Positions 1 through 5,804 of a stretch of DNA of 5,909 nt are shown here, piece after piece (position 1 is the stretch's first letter; each line of letters starts with the position of its first letter). The translations under genes and the position numbers were made by a program. This stretch comes from Chloroflexota bacterium (GTDB taxonomy: Bacteria > Chloroflexota > UBA6077 > JACCZL01): positions 1-5,909 of the forward strand of contig JACCZL010000318.1 in NCBI GenBank assembly GCA_013695975.1, read 5' to 3'. The notes under the pieces are model-generated. The model was not told the DNA's origin. It did not search any database and saw only the letters and a list, made by a program, of their open reading frames with translations.

Positions 1-230
1 TCGAGGTGAACACGGCCGGACTGCGCAAGCCGGTCGGCGAGCTTTATCCGCACCTGGACCTGCTAACGGCCTGTCGGCGGGCCGGCGTGCCGGCCACGCT
101 CGGCTCGGACGCCCACCGTCCGGAGGAAGTCGCCGCCGATTACCCGCTCGCGGTGGCCCATCTGCGGGCCGCCGGCTATGAGCGGGTGATCGCCTATGAG
201 AAGCGACGCCGCGACTGGAGGACTCTATGA
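1..230 (+). CDS. hisK: Histidinol-phosphatase, PHP family (5'-truncated, C-terminal part only)
   Basis: Only the last ~75 codons lie in the window; the first complete codon is at base 3 and the gene continues off the left edge. The visible sequence has the block EVNTAGLRKPVGELYP followed by GVPATLGSDAHRPEEV. These are the C-terminal metal-binding parts of PHP-domain histidinol-phosphatases, with the Asp and His of SDAH as conserved metal ligands. The family removes phosphate from L-histidinol phosphate in the penultimate part of histidine biosynthesis, in the cytoplasm. It is not the HAD-type HisB enzyme. A GTG at base 6 is in frame but lies inside the conserved domain, so it is not the start. 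The TGA stop at 228-230 overlaps the ATG of the next gene (ATGA), implying a shared transcript and translational coupling. The NTAGLRKPV block favours HisK over other PHP phosphoesterases, but the missing N-terminus prevents a full check. Confidence 0.83.
   Translation, partial: EVNTAGLRKPVGELYPHLDLLTACRRAGVPATLGSDAHRPEEVAADYPLAVAHLRAAGYERVIAYEKRRRDWRTL
217..221 (+). promoter_or_regulatory. Ribosome binding site for the PLP dehydratase
   Basis: GGAGG lies 5 bases before the ATG at 227, inside the final codons of the upstream gene. It decides the start: the next in-frame ATG, at 236, would be 14 bases away, which is too far. The start therefore overlaps the histidinol-phosphatase stop. Confidence 0.75.
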
Positions 231-1204
231 CCACCATGGTGCTGCCGATCGGTCTGGCGGACGTGGAGCGGGCGGCGGCCCGGCTCCGCGGCGTGGCGAA
301 CCGCACCCCGGTCGTGACGTCGCGGAGCGTCGACCGCCGGGTGGGCGTGGGGACGCGGGTCTTCTTCAAGTGCGAAAACCTCCAGCGTGGCGGGGCCTTT
401 AAGTTTCGTGGGGCCTACAACCGCCTGGCCGCGCTGACGCCCGACGAGCGGGCCCGAGGCGTGGTCGCGTTCTCGTCCGGGAATCATGCCCAGGGGGTGG
501 CCCTGGCGGCGCGTGAGCTGGGGGTCCCGGCGACGATCGTGATGCCAACCGACGCGCCGGCCTCGAAGGTCGCCGCGACGCGGGCCTACGGGGCAGAGAT
601 CGTGACCTACGACCGCCTGACCGAGGATCGCGAGGCGATCGCCCGCGCCGTCGCGACCGAGCGCGGCCTGGTCCTGGTGCCGCCCTACGATCATCCGCTG
701 ATCATGGCCGGCCAGGGCACGGCCGCGCTCGAGCTGCTCGAGGAAGTCGGCCCACTCGACCTCCTGCTGGCTCCGCTCGGCGGTGGGGGCTTGCTCTCCG
801 GCTGCGCCACGGCGGCCAGGGGCCTCGCTCCCGACATCCGCCTGATCGGCGTCGAGACCGAGCTGTCCAACGACTGGGAGCAGAGCCTGCGGGTCGGCGA
901 GCGAGTGCGGATCTCGCCGCCGCCGACGATCGCCGACGGGATGCGCACCCAGCAGCCCGGCGAGCTGACTTTCCCGGTCGTGCAGGCGCTGGTCGAGGCC
1001 GTCCTGACCGTCTCCGAGGACGAGGTAAAGGAGGCGGTCCGCTGGCTGCTGCTGCGAATGAAGCTGCTGGTCGAGCCGACCGGGGCCGTTCCGGTCGCCC
1101 TGCTCCTCTCGGGCCGCCTGGGCGACCTGACGGACCGACGGGTTGGCGTGATCCTCTCGGGCGGCAACGTCGACCCGGATGTGCTGTGCGAGATTCTCGC
1201 GTAG
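227..1204 (+). CDS. PLP-dependent serine/threonine dehydratase of the serine racemase / hydroxyaspartate ammonia-lyase group
   Basis: This is a 325-residue fold-type II PLP enzyme. The PLP Schiff-base lysine is Lys59 in GGAFKFRGA, the cofactor-ring loop SSGNHAQ is at 83-89, the phosphate-binding glycine loop GGGGL is at 185-189, and the C-terminal SGGN is at 311-314. It ends without an ACT domain, so it is not the long, isoleucine-inhibited IlvA form. Two features point to the serine racemase / threo-3-hydroxyaspartate ammonia-lyase branch rather than E. coli TdcB. Ser84 stands where TdcB/IlvA have Ala (SAGNHAQ). Glu210 and Asp216 have the spacing of the Mg2+ ligands of mammalian serine racemase. 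The stretches YDRLTEDRE and PPYDHPLIMAGQGTAA also resemble, from memory, yeast Sry1 and bacterial hydroxyaspartate lyases. Likely reactions are deamination of L-threonine, L-serine or 3-hydroxyaspartate to the 2-oxo acid plus ammonia, possibly with racemase activity. The family call is firm; the substrate is not. Confidence 0.88.
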   Translation: MTTMVLPIGLADVERAAARLRGVANRTPVVTSRSVDRRVGVGTRVFFKCENLQRGGAFKFRGAYNRLAALTPDERARGVVAFSSGNHAQGVALAARELGVPATIVMPTDAPASKVAATRAYGAEIVTYDRLTEDREAIARAVATERGLVLVPPYDHPLIMAGQGTAALELLEEVGPLDLLLAPLGGGGLLSGCATAARGLAPDIRLIGVETELSNDWEQSLRVGERVRISPPPTIADGMRTQQPGELTFPVVQALVEAVLTVSEDEVKEAVRWLLLRMKLLVEPTGAVPVALLLSGRLGDLTDRRVGVILSGGNVDPDVLCEILA

Positions 1205-1248
1205 GGGGAGGGATGTGGGGGTGGGTCGTTCCCCCGGCGCTCCAGGGG

Positions 1249-1254
1249 TAGAAT
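1249..1254 (+). promoter_or_regulatory. Possible -10 promoter element before the aminotransferase
   Basis: TAGAAT matches the bacterial -10 consensus TATAAT at five of six positions. It sits in the 75-base spacer between the dehydratase stop and the aminotransferase start, where it would place transcription initiation about 20 bases before the ATG. No convincing -35 hexamer is visible 16-18 bases upstream, so this is only a candidate internal promoter. The two genes could equally share one transcript. Confidence 0.22.
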
Positions 1255-1266
1255 AGAGGTTCCTGG

Positions 1267-1273
1267 AAAGGAG
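1267..1273 (+). promoter_or_regulatory. Ribosome binding site for the aminotransferase
   Basis: AAAGGAG lies 6 bases before the ATG at 1280, an almost ideal Shine-Dalgarno sequence and spacing. It fixes the start of the gene, which agrees with the family's usual N-terminus (MKLADRMARLGTESAF). Confidence 0.8.
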
Positions 1274-1279
1274 ACGCTG

Positions 1280-2449
1280 ATGAAGCTTGCCGATCGGATG
1301 GCGCGCCTGGGGACCGAGAGCGCGTTCGACGTCCTGGCGAAGGCCCGCGATCTCGAGGCGCAGGGGCGGGATATCGTCCACCTGGAGATCGGGGAGCCGG
1401 ATTTCGACACCCCGCCCCACATCGTCGAGGCGGCGACGGACGCTCTCCGAGCCGGCTACACCCACTACGGTCCGGCCCTCGGCCTCCCCCAGTTGCGAGA
1501 CGCCGTCGCCGAGTACGTCTCCCGCACGCGTGGGCTCGATGTCGGGCGCGACCAGGTCTGCATCAGCCCGGGCGGCAAGCCGATCATGTTCTGGACGATC
1601 CTGGCGCTCTGCCAGGAAGGCGACGAGGTGATCTGCCCCAACCCGAGCTATCCGATCTACGAGTCGATGGCCAACTTCGTCGGGGCGACGGTCGTGCCGC
1701 TCCCGCTGCTCGAGGAGCGAAACTTTCGCTTCGACCCGGACGTGCTGCGGGGGCTGCTGAGCGAGCGGACCCGGCTGGTGATCCTGAACTCGCCGGCGAA
1801 CCCGACTGGGGGGTTCCTCGAGAAGACCGATTTCGAGGCCATGGCCGACGTCCTCCGCGATCACGACTGTATGGTCCTTTCGGACGAGATCTACTCGCGC
1901 TTGCTGTACGGCGGCGAGCACTACAGCATCGCCTGCGAGCCGGGCATGCGCGACCGCACGATCATCCTCGATGGCTTCTCGAAGACGTATGCGATGACCG
2001 GCTGGCGCCTTGGCTATGGAATCTTTCCGCGGGCGCTCATCCCCGAGATCGATCGTCTGGCCGTCAACTCAGTCTCCTGCACGGCGGCCGCCACCCAGAT
2101 GGCCGGCGTGGCGGCGCTGACCGGCCCGCAGGACGCTGTCGAGGCGATGGTGGCCGAGTTCAAGGCCCGCCGCGACTTGATCGTGGACGGGCTGAACGCG
2201 ATCCCGGGGGTCTCCTGCCGCAAGCCGCTCGGCGCCTTTTACGTGTTTCCCAATGTGGGGGGCCTCGGCCTGTCGAGTAAAGCGCTTGCCGATCGCCTGC
2301 TCGAAGAGGCCGGCGTCGCCCTCCTCGGCGGCGCCGCCTTCGGGGCCTACGGCGAGGGCTACCTGCGCATCTCCTACGCCAACTCGATCCCGAACATCGA
2401 AAAGGCGCTCGACCGAATCGGCGCGCTCGCCAAGCAGCTCGTCGCCTGA
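1280..2449 (+). CDS. Pyridoxal-phosphate aminotransferase, class I (aspartate aminotransferase-like)
   Basis: This 389-residue protein has the full length of the class I fold-type I aminotransferases. Visible landmarks in order are LEIGEPDFDTP at 35-45 (N-terminal substrate segment), SPGGKPIMF at 96-104 (the GGK loop of subgroup Ib enzymes), NSPANPTGG at 170-178 with the conserved Asn174, and SDEIYS at 201-206 with Asp202 and Tyr205. After these come the Schiff-base lysine Lys235 in GFSKTYAMTGWRLGY with phosphate-binding Arg243, and the substrate carboxylate-binding arginine Arg363 in GYLRISYANS. The enzyme transfers an amino group between an amino acid and a 2-oxo acid in the cytoplasm. Aspartate, alanine, aromatic or methionine/2-oxo-4-methylthiobutanoate substrates are all possible, and the sequence alone does not decide. 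The C-terminal stop is followed 7 bases later by the presumed metX start, so the two are probably co-translated. Confidence 0.93.
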   Translation: MKLADRMARLGTESAFDVLAKARDLEAQGRDIVHLEIGEPDFDTPPHIVEAATDALRAGYTHYGPALGLPQLRDAVAEYVSRTRGLDVGRDQVCISPGGKPIMFWTILALCQEGDEVICPNPSYPIYESMANFVGATVVPLPLLEERNFRFDPDVLRGLLSERTRLVILNSPANPTGGFLEKTDFEAMADVLRDHDCMVLSDEIYSRLLYGGEHYSIACEPGMRDRTIILDGFSKTYAMTGWRLGYGIFPRALIPEIDRLAVNSVSCTAAATQMAGVAALTGPQDAVEAMVAEFKARRDLIVDGLNAIPGVSCRKPLGAFYVFPNVGGLGLSSKALADRLLEEAGVALLGGAAFGAYGEGYLRISYANSIPNIEKALDRIGALAKQLVA

Positions 2450-2454
2450 GGAGG
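2449..2454 (+). promoter_or_regulatory. Shine-Dalgarno sequence at the aminotransferase/metX junction (very close to the TTG)
   Basis: AGGAGG begins on the last base of the aminotransferase stop codon and ends only 2 bases before the TTG at 2457. A strong ribosome binding site at this junction supports initiation here, but the spacing is unusually short. Reinitiation by ribosomes ending the upstream gene would help explain it. No in-frame ATG or GTG lies close enough to compete; the first in-frame ATG, at 2589, falls inside the conserved domain. Confidence 0.55.
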
Positions 2455-2456
2455 GC

Positions 2457-3770
2457 TTGATCGCCGTCGAGCGCCGCTTGGGCCGTGCCACCAGGGCGGC
2501 TACCGACCGGCCGGCTGGGGCGATCGGGCCCGGTTCGGCCGGCCTGGCCGTAACCCGCTACTACCGGTTTGCCGCCCCGCCCGAGGCGATGCAACTGGAG
2601 AGCGGCGCCCGCCTGGGCCCGATCACGCTGGCCTACGAGACGTATGGCGAGCTGGCGCCCGATGGCGGTAACGCGATCCTTGCCCTGCATGCCCTCTCGG
2701 GGGACGCCCACGCGGCCGGCTGGAGCGTCGATCCTGACGCCCCGAGCGCCGTCGACGGCGTCGGCGCCGACGAGAAAGGCATCTCAGCCCGCGGCGGGCT
2801 AGGCTGGTGGGACGGGATGATCGGGCCCGGCAAGGCGTTCGACACGACCAGGTACTTCGTCATCTGCTCCAATGTGATCGGGAGCTGCCGCGGCTCGACC
2901 GGCCCGGCCTCGCGCGACCCGTCGACTGGTCGCCCATACGGCTCGGCGTTCCCACTCGTGACGGTCGCGGACATGGTGGTCGCCCAGCGCGAGCTGCTGC
3001 GGCACCTTGGCATCGAGCGCCTGCTGGCGGTCGCCGGCGGCTCGCTGGGCGGCAACCAGGCGTTGCAGTGGGCAGCGGCCTTTCCCGAGATGGTCCTGGG
3101 CTGCATCCCGATCGCGACCTGCGCCCGCCTGAGCGCCCAGGGGATCGCTTTCAACGAGATCGGGCGACAGGCGATCATGGCCGACCCGCACTGGCGCGGT
3201 GGCGATTACTACGATGGCCCCGCGCCGGAGCAGGGCCTGGCGATCGCCCGGATGGTCGGCCACGTCACGTACTTGAGCCAGACCTCGATGGAGGCCAAGT
3301 TTGGCCGGCGCCTGCGCGGAAAGGTGGGCTACAGCTACGACTACTCGGCCGAGTTCGAGGTCGAGAGCTACCTGCGCCACCAGGGCCACAGCTTCGTCGG
3401 CCGCTTCGACGCCAATTCCTACCTCGTCATCAGCCGCGCCATCGACTACTTCGACCTGGGGGCGCAGCTCGGCGGGGGCTCGCTCGAGCGTGCCTTTCGC
3501 GGGGTACCGGCCAGCTTCCTGGTCATGTCGTTTAGCTCGGATTGGCTCTACCCGCCGCACCAGTCGCGGGAGATCGTCGCCGCGCTCGAGGGGAACGGGG
3601 TCGATGTCCACTATCGCAACCTGCGCTCGAGCTACGGCCACGACGCCTTCCTGCTCGAGGAAGGCCGCCAGACCCGCCTGATCCGCCCGTTCCTACGCCG
3701 ACTCCGCGAGCGGACTCGCAAGCGCGCTTTCCCGTCGGTGGCGATCGGGTCGCCGGACGTGTCATCCTGA
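2457..3770 (+). CDS. metX: Homoserine O-acetyltransferase (MetX, alpha/beta hydrolase fold)
   Basis: MetX transfers an acyl group, usually acetyl from acetyl-CoA, to the hydroxyl of L-homoserine, the first committed step to methionine. Numbering from the TTG (437 residues), the hallmarks are HALSGDAH at 78-85, GPGKAFD at 123-129, NVIGSCRGSTGP at 139-150, and the nucleophile elbow AGGSLGGNQ with catalytic Ser196. Asp362 in SSDWLYPP and His395 in YGHDAFL complete the Ser-Asp-His triad. The protein is somewhat longer than typical MetX. About 30 extra residues precede the expected beginning near RYYRF, and a low-complexity tail follows the last helix. The start is uncertain: TTG at 2457 is chosen because AGGAGG precedes it and because the ATG at 2589 would remove conserved strand-1 residues. 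The last codons (Val-Ser-Ser-stop) are made by a repeat-like element. Acetyl versus succinyl donor cannot be settled from sequence, but the metY neighbour favours O-acetylhomoserine. Confidence 0.93.
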   Translation: MIAVERRLGRATRAATDRPAGAIGPGSAGLAVTRYYRFAAPPEAMQLESGARLGPITLAYETYGELAPDGGNAILALHALSGDAHAAGWSVDPDAPSAVDGVGADEKGISARGGLGWWDGMIGPGKAFDTTRYFVICSNVIGSCRGSTGPASRDPSTGRPYGSAFPLVTVADMVVAQRELLRHLGIERLLAVAGGSLGGNQALQWAAAFPEMVLGCIPIATCARLSAQGIAFNEIGRQAIMADPHWRGGDYYDGPAPEQGLAIARMVGHVTYLSQTSMEAKFGRRLRGKVGYSYDYSAEFEVESYLRHQGHSFVGRFDANSYLVISRAIDYFDLGAQLGGGSLERAFRGVPASFLVMSFSSDWLYPPHQSREIVAALEGNGVDVHYRNLRSSYGHDAFLLEEGRQTRLIRPFLRRLRERTRKRAFPSVAIGSPDVSS

Positions 3771-3780
3771 GCAAGGAATC
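3761..3780 (+). repeat. ATCCTGAGC-type dispersed repeat overlapping the metX stop
   Basis: The sequence GTCATCCTGAGC followed by AAGGAATC resembles, from memory, a short imperfect-hairpin repeat (TCATCCTGAGC ... AAGGATC) scattered between genes in many bacterial genomes. Here it is a shortened version lacking the usual middle GAAGCG. TCCT and AGGA can pair around a GAGCA loop. It contributes the final TCA TCC TGA of metX. Only one copy is in the window, so the repeat status rests on recall. Confidence 0.45.
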
Positions 3781-3791
3781 GCCAGCCCCCT

Positions 3792-3821
3792 TGTAGGGGC
3801 GGTTCGCGAACCGCCCCTACA
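3792..3821. repeat. Perfect 30-bp palindrome, REP-like element between metX and metY
   Basis: The arm TGTAGGGGCGGTTCG (3792-3806) is followed immediately by its exact reverse complement (3807-3821). In RNA it would form a 13-bp stem with a CGCG loop. There is no U-run after it, so it is not a classical intrinsic terminator. It could still attenuate transcription or protect the metX 3' end. GTAGGGGCG-type palindromes recur, as I recall, as dispersed intergenic repeats in Chloroflexota and other phyla. This makes a REP/MITE-like element the most likely identity. Confidence 0.75.
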
Positions 3822-3859
3822 CCTCACGGGGTGACCTTGCACCCACGGCCGACCGCCCG

Positions 3860-3866
3860 AAGGAGG
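3860..3866 (+). promoter_or_regulatory. Ribosome binding site for metY
   Basis: AAGGAGG lies 7 bases before the ATG at 3874, a near-consensus Shine-Dalgarno sequence that fixes this start. The 103-base spacer upstream shows no convincing promoter. Besides the two repeats it has only a weak GGGTG/CACCC pairing (3829-3833 with 3840-3844). Confidence 0.8.
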
Positions 3867-3873
3867 ACGTTCG

Positions 3874-5280
3874 ATGGTAGATCATTCCCAGCAGAACGGT
3901 GATGCTCACGGGTCACCGCGAGAGTTCGGCTTCGACACCCGCGCGGTCCACGCCGGCCAGCGCCCGGACCCCTACACCGGCGCGCGGGCGATGCCGATCT
4001 ATCAGACGACCTCCTTCGTCTTCGAGAGCCCCGACCACGCCGCTAGCCTCTTCGAGCTCCAGGAGTACGGCAACATCTACAGTCGGATCGGCAACCCGAC
4101 GACGGCCGCGTTCGAGGAGCGGGTCGCCTCGCTCGAGGGCGGGGCCGGCGGCGTGGCCACGGCGTCCGGCCAGGCGGCCCAGTTCCTGGCGTTCTTCACC
4201 ATGCTGCGGCCCGGTGACCACATCGTGACCGCGCGCACCCTCTACGGCGGGACCTTCACCCAGTTCGAGCACACCTTCCGCAAGCTCGGCATCGACGTCA
4301 CCTTCGTCGACCCGGACGAGCCGAACAATTTCGCCGAGGCGATCACGCCGCGAACCCGCGCCCTCTACGGGGAAACCATCGGCAATCCGGGTGGCAACGT
4401 CCTCGACCTCGAGGCGGTGGCGTCGATCGCCCATGCCCATGACGTCCCACTCGTCGTCGACAACACCTTCGCCTCGCCGTATCTCTGCCGACCGATCGAG
4501 TGGGGCGCCGACATCGTCGTCCACTCGGCCACGAAGTTCATCGGCGGGCACGGGACGAGCATCGCCGGCGTCGTCGTCGAATCTGGGCGCTTCAATTGGA
4601 GCAACGGCAAGTTCGACACGATCGCGCAGCCCTCGCCGGCCTACCATGGGCTGGCATTCCACGAGACCTTCGGGATGTACGGCTACCTGATGAAGCTGCG
4701 TACGGAGTCGCTCCGCGATGTCGGCGCCTGCCTGTCGCCGTTCAACGCCTACCTGCTGCTGCTGGGCCTCGAGACCTTGCCGCTGCGGATGGAGCGACAC
4801 TGCGCCAACGCCCTGGCGGTGGCCGAGATGCTCGAGACGCATTCGGCTGTCGAGTGGGTCAGCTATCCTGGCCTGGCGACGAACCGCTACAACGCCCTTG
4901 CCAGCAAGTACCTACCGCGTGGGACTGGCGCCGTCTTTACCTTCGGGATCAAGGGTGGGCGCGCGGCTGGCAAAGCGTTTATCGAGAAGCTGGAGCTGGT
5001 GTCGCACCTGGCCAACGTCGGCGACGCAAAGAGCCTGGTCATCCATCCGGGCTCGACGACCCACCAGCAGATGAGCGACGCCGACCTACGGGCGGCGGGC
5101 GTCGGCCCCGAGACGATCCGCCTGTCGGTCGGCCTCGAGACGCTTGACGACATCCTCTGGGATCTGGACCGGGCCTTGCGCGCCTCGCAACGTGGCCTGG
5201 TGCCGGCTGCGACGTCGACACCGGCGGCCGACGAGCAGACCTCGCTCGGCGTGATGCCGTCGGTGGGGGCGACCGCATGA
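3874..5280 (+). CDS. metY: O-acetylhomoserine sulfhydrylase / aminocarboxypropyltransferase (MetY)
   Basis: MetY uses PLP to replace the acetyl group of O-acetylhomoserine with sulfide, giving homocysteine and acetate (direct sulfhydrylation), or with methanethiol, giving methionine. The 468-residue protein has every hallmark of the Cys/Met-metabolism PLP family. YSRIGNPT is at 69-76, where Tyr69 and Arg71 reach the neighbouring subunit's PLP phosphate. SGQ is at 98-100, ring-stacking Tyr124 is in LYGGT, Asp196 is in DNTF, Schiff-base Lys221 is in HSATKFIGGHG, and carboxylate-binding Arg416 is in IRLSVGLE. The segment NVGDAKSLVIHPGSTTHQQ is typical of O-acetylhomoserine sulfhydrylases rather than cystathionine synthases or lyases. 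It exceeds the common ~430 residues because of a short hydrophilic N-terminal extension (about residues 1-17) and an Ala/Ser/Thr-rich C-terminal tail (about 442-468). Its stop overlaps the next start by ATGA, so it is coupled to the CoA-binding protein gene. Confidence 0.96.
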   Translation: MVDHSQQNGDAHGSPREFGFDTRAVHAGQRPDPYTGARAMPIYQTTSFVFESPDHAASLFELQEYGNIYSRIGNPTTAAFEERVASLEGGAGGVATASGQAAQFLAFFTMLRPGDHIVTARTLYGGTFTQFEHTFRKLGIDVTFVDPDEPNNFAEAITPRTRALYGETIGNPGGNVLDLEAVASIAHAHDVPLVVDNTFASPYLCRPIEWGADIVVHSATKFIGGHGTSIAGVVVESGRFNWSNGKFDTIAQPSPAYHGLAFHETFGMYGYLMKLRTESLRDVGACLSPFNAYLLLLGLETLPLRMERHCANALAVAEMLETHSAVEWVSYPGLATNRYNALASKYLPRGTGAVFTFGIKGGRAAGKAFIEKLELVSHLANVGDAKSLVIHPGSTTHQQMSDADLRAAGVGPETIRLSVGLETLDDILWDLDRALRASQRGLVPAATSTPAADEQTSLGVMPSVGATA

Positions 5281-5795
5281 GCCTCGAGCCCACCGCCCGC
5301 CAGGCCGTGGCCGATCGCTTCGCCGACCAGGCGACGATCCGCAAGATCTTTAGTTACGCCCACACGATCGCCGTCGTCGGCCTCTCGGCTAACCGCCTCC
5401 GCCCCAGCTTCTTCGTCGCCAGCTACCTCCAGTACCGCGGCTTCAAGATCGTGCCGGTCAACCCCGGAGAGACCGAGGTCCTCGGCGAGCGGTCGTACGG
5501 CTCGCTACGGGACATCCCCTTTCAGGTCGACGTCGTCGACGTGTTCCGCGCGCCAGAGGCGGTGCCCGAGATCGCCGAGGAGGCCATCGCGATCGGCGCC
5601 CGCGCCCTCTGGCTCCAGTTTGGCGTGATCGCTCCCGAGGCTGCCGAGCGGGCCGCCGCGGCCGGCGTCGACGTCGTGATGGACCGATGCATGAAGATCG
5701 AGCACGGCCGCTATTACGGCGAGATGCACTGGTGCGGCCTGAACACCGGCATCATCACCTCCCGCCGCCCGACGCGTGCCCGCCTCAGCGAGTGA
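5277..5795 (+). CDS. CoA-binding protein, YccU/COG1832 type (Rossmann fold)
   Basis: This 172-residue protein is a single CoA_binding domain, like the nucleotide-binding domain of succinyl-CoA synthetase alpha. It shows IAVVGLSANRLRPSFFVASYL at about 31-51 (first beta strand and glycine turn), IVPVNP at 58-63, VDVVDVFR at 84-91, ALWLQFGV at 110-117, DRCMKIEH at 136-143 and a closing GLNTGIITSRR. Length and motif order fit the stand-alone family, whose Thermus member is known as a CoA-binding protein; no enzymatic activity is established. There is no signal peptide or membrane segment. The ATG overlaps the metY stop (ATGA), preceded by a G-rich stretch (about 5265-5269) that is only a weak Shine-Dalgarno, so translation probably depends on coupling to metY. 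The neighbourhood, with MetX using acyl-CoA and MetY its product, suggests a role linked to CoA esters in methionine synthesis. That is inference. Confidence 0.88.
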   Translation: MSLEPTARQAVADRFADQATIRKIFSYAHTIAVVGLSANRLRPSFFVASYLQYRGFKIVPVNPGETEVLGERSYGSLRDIPFQVDVVDVFRAPEAVPEIAEEAIAIGARALWLQFGVIAPEAAERAAAAGVDVVMDRCMKIEHGRYYGEMHWCGLNTGIITSRRPTRARLSE

Positions 5796-5804
5796 GGTTG
5801 ACTA

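Noticed and set aside
1217..1235. GGGGG-N9-CCCCC as a terminator between the dehydratase and aminotransferase genes.
   Set aside because: A 5-bp G/C stem with a 9-base loop and no T-run is expected often in GC-rich sequence. A -10-like TAGAAT and a ribosome binding site follow closely.
194..1921. A 575-codon open frame on the - strand across the dehydratase and aminotransferase genes.
   Set aside because: It is antisense to two genes with complete catalytic motifs, and its translation is Arg/Asp/Gly/Leu-rich with no recognisable domain. Long antisense frames are expected where codons end mostly in G or C.
227..2449. A beta-hydroxyaspartate cycle operon, suggested by a hydroxyaspartate-lyase-like dehydratase beside an aminotransferase.
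   Set aside because: The aminotransferase is class I, whereas BhcA is a different, serine-glyoxylate-type enzyme. No BhcC aldolase or BhcD imine reductase is present, and the next genes are metX and metY.
2253..2456. An upstream extension of the metX frame to an ATG at 2253.
   Set aside because: That stretch lies wholly inside the aminotransferase gene in another frame, is Ser/Arg/Pro-rich, and has no similarity to a MetX N-terminus.
3771..3873. A SAM riboswitch before metY.
   Set aside because: The spacer is short and mostly occupied by the two repeat-like elements. I could not find the multi-helix core of a SAM-I riboswitch or a SAM-II-like pseudoknot with a terminator. A covariance-model search would settle it.
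2799..4842. Long - strand frames opposite metX (2799-3641) and metY (3913-4842).
   Set aside because: They have the same G/C-driven origin and no family motif, and the + strand genes are unambiguous.
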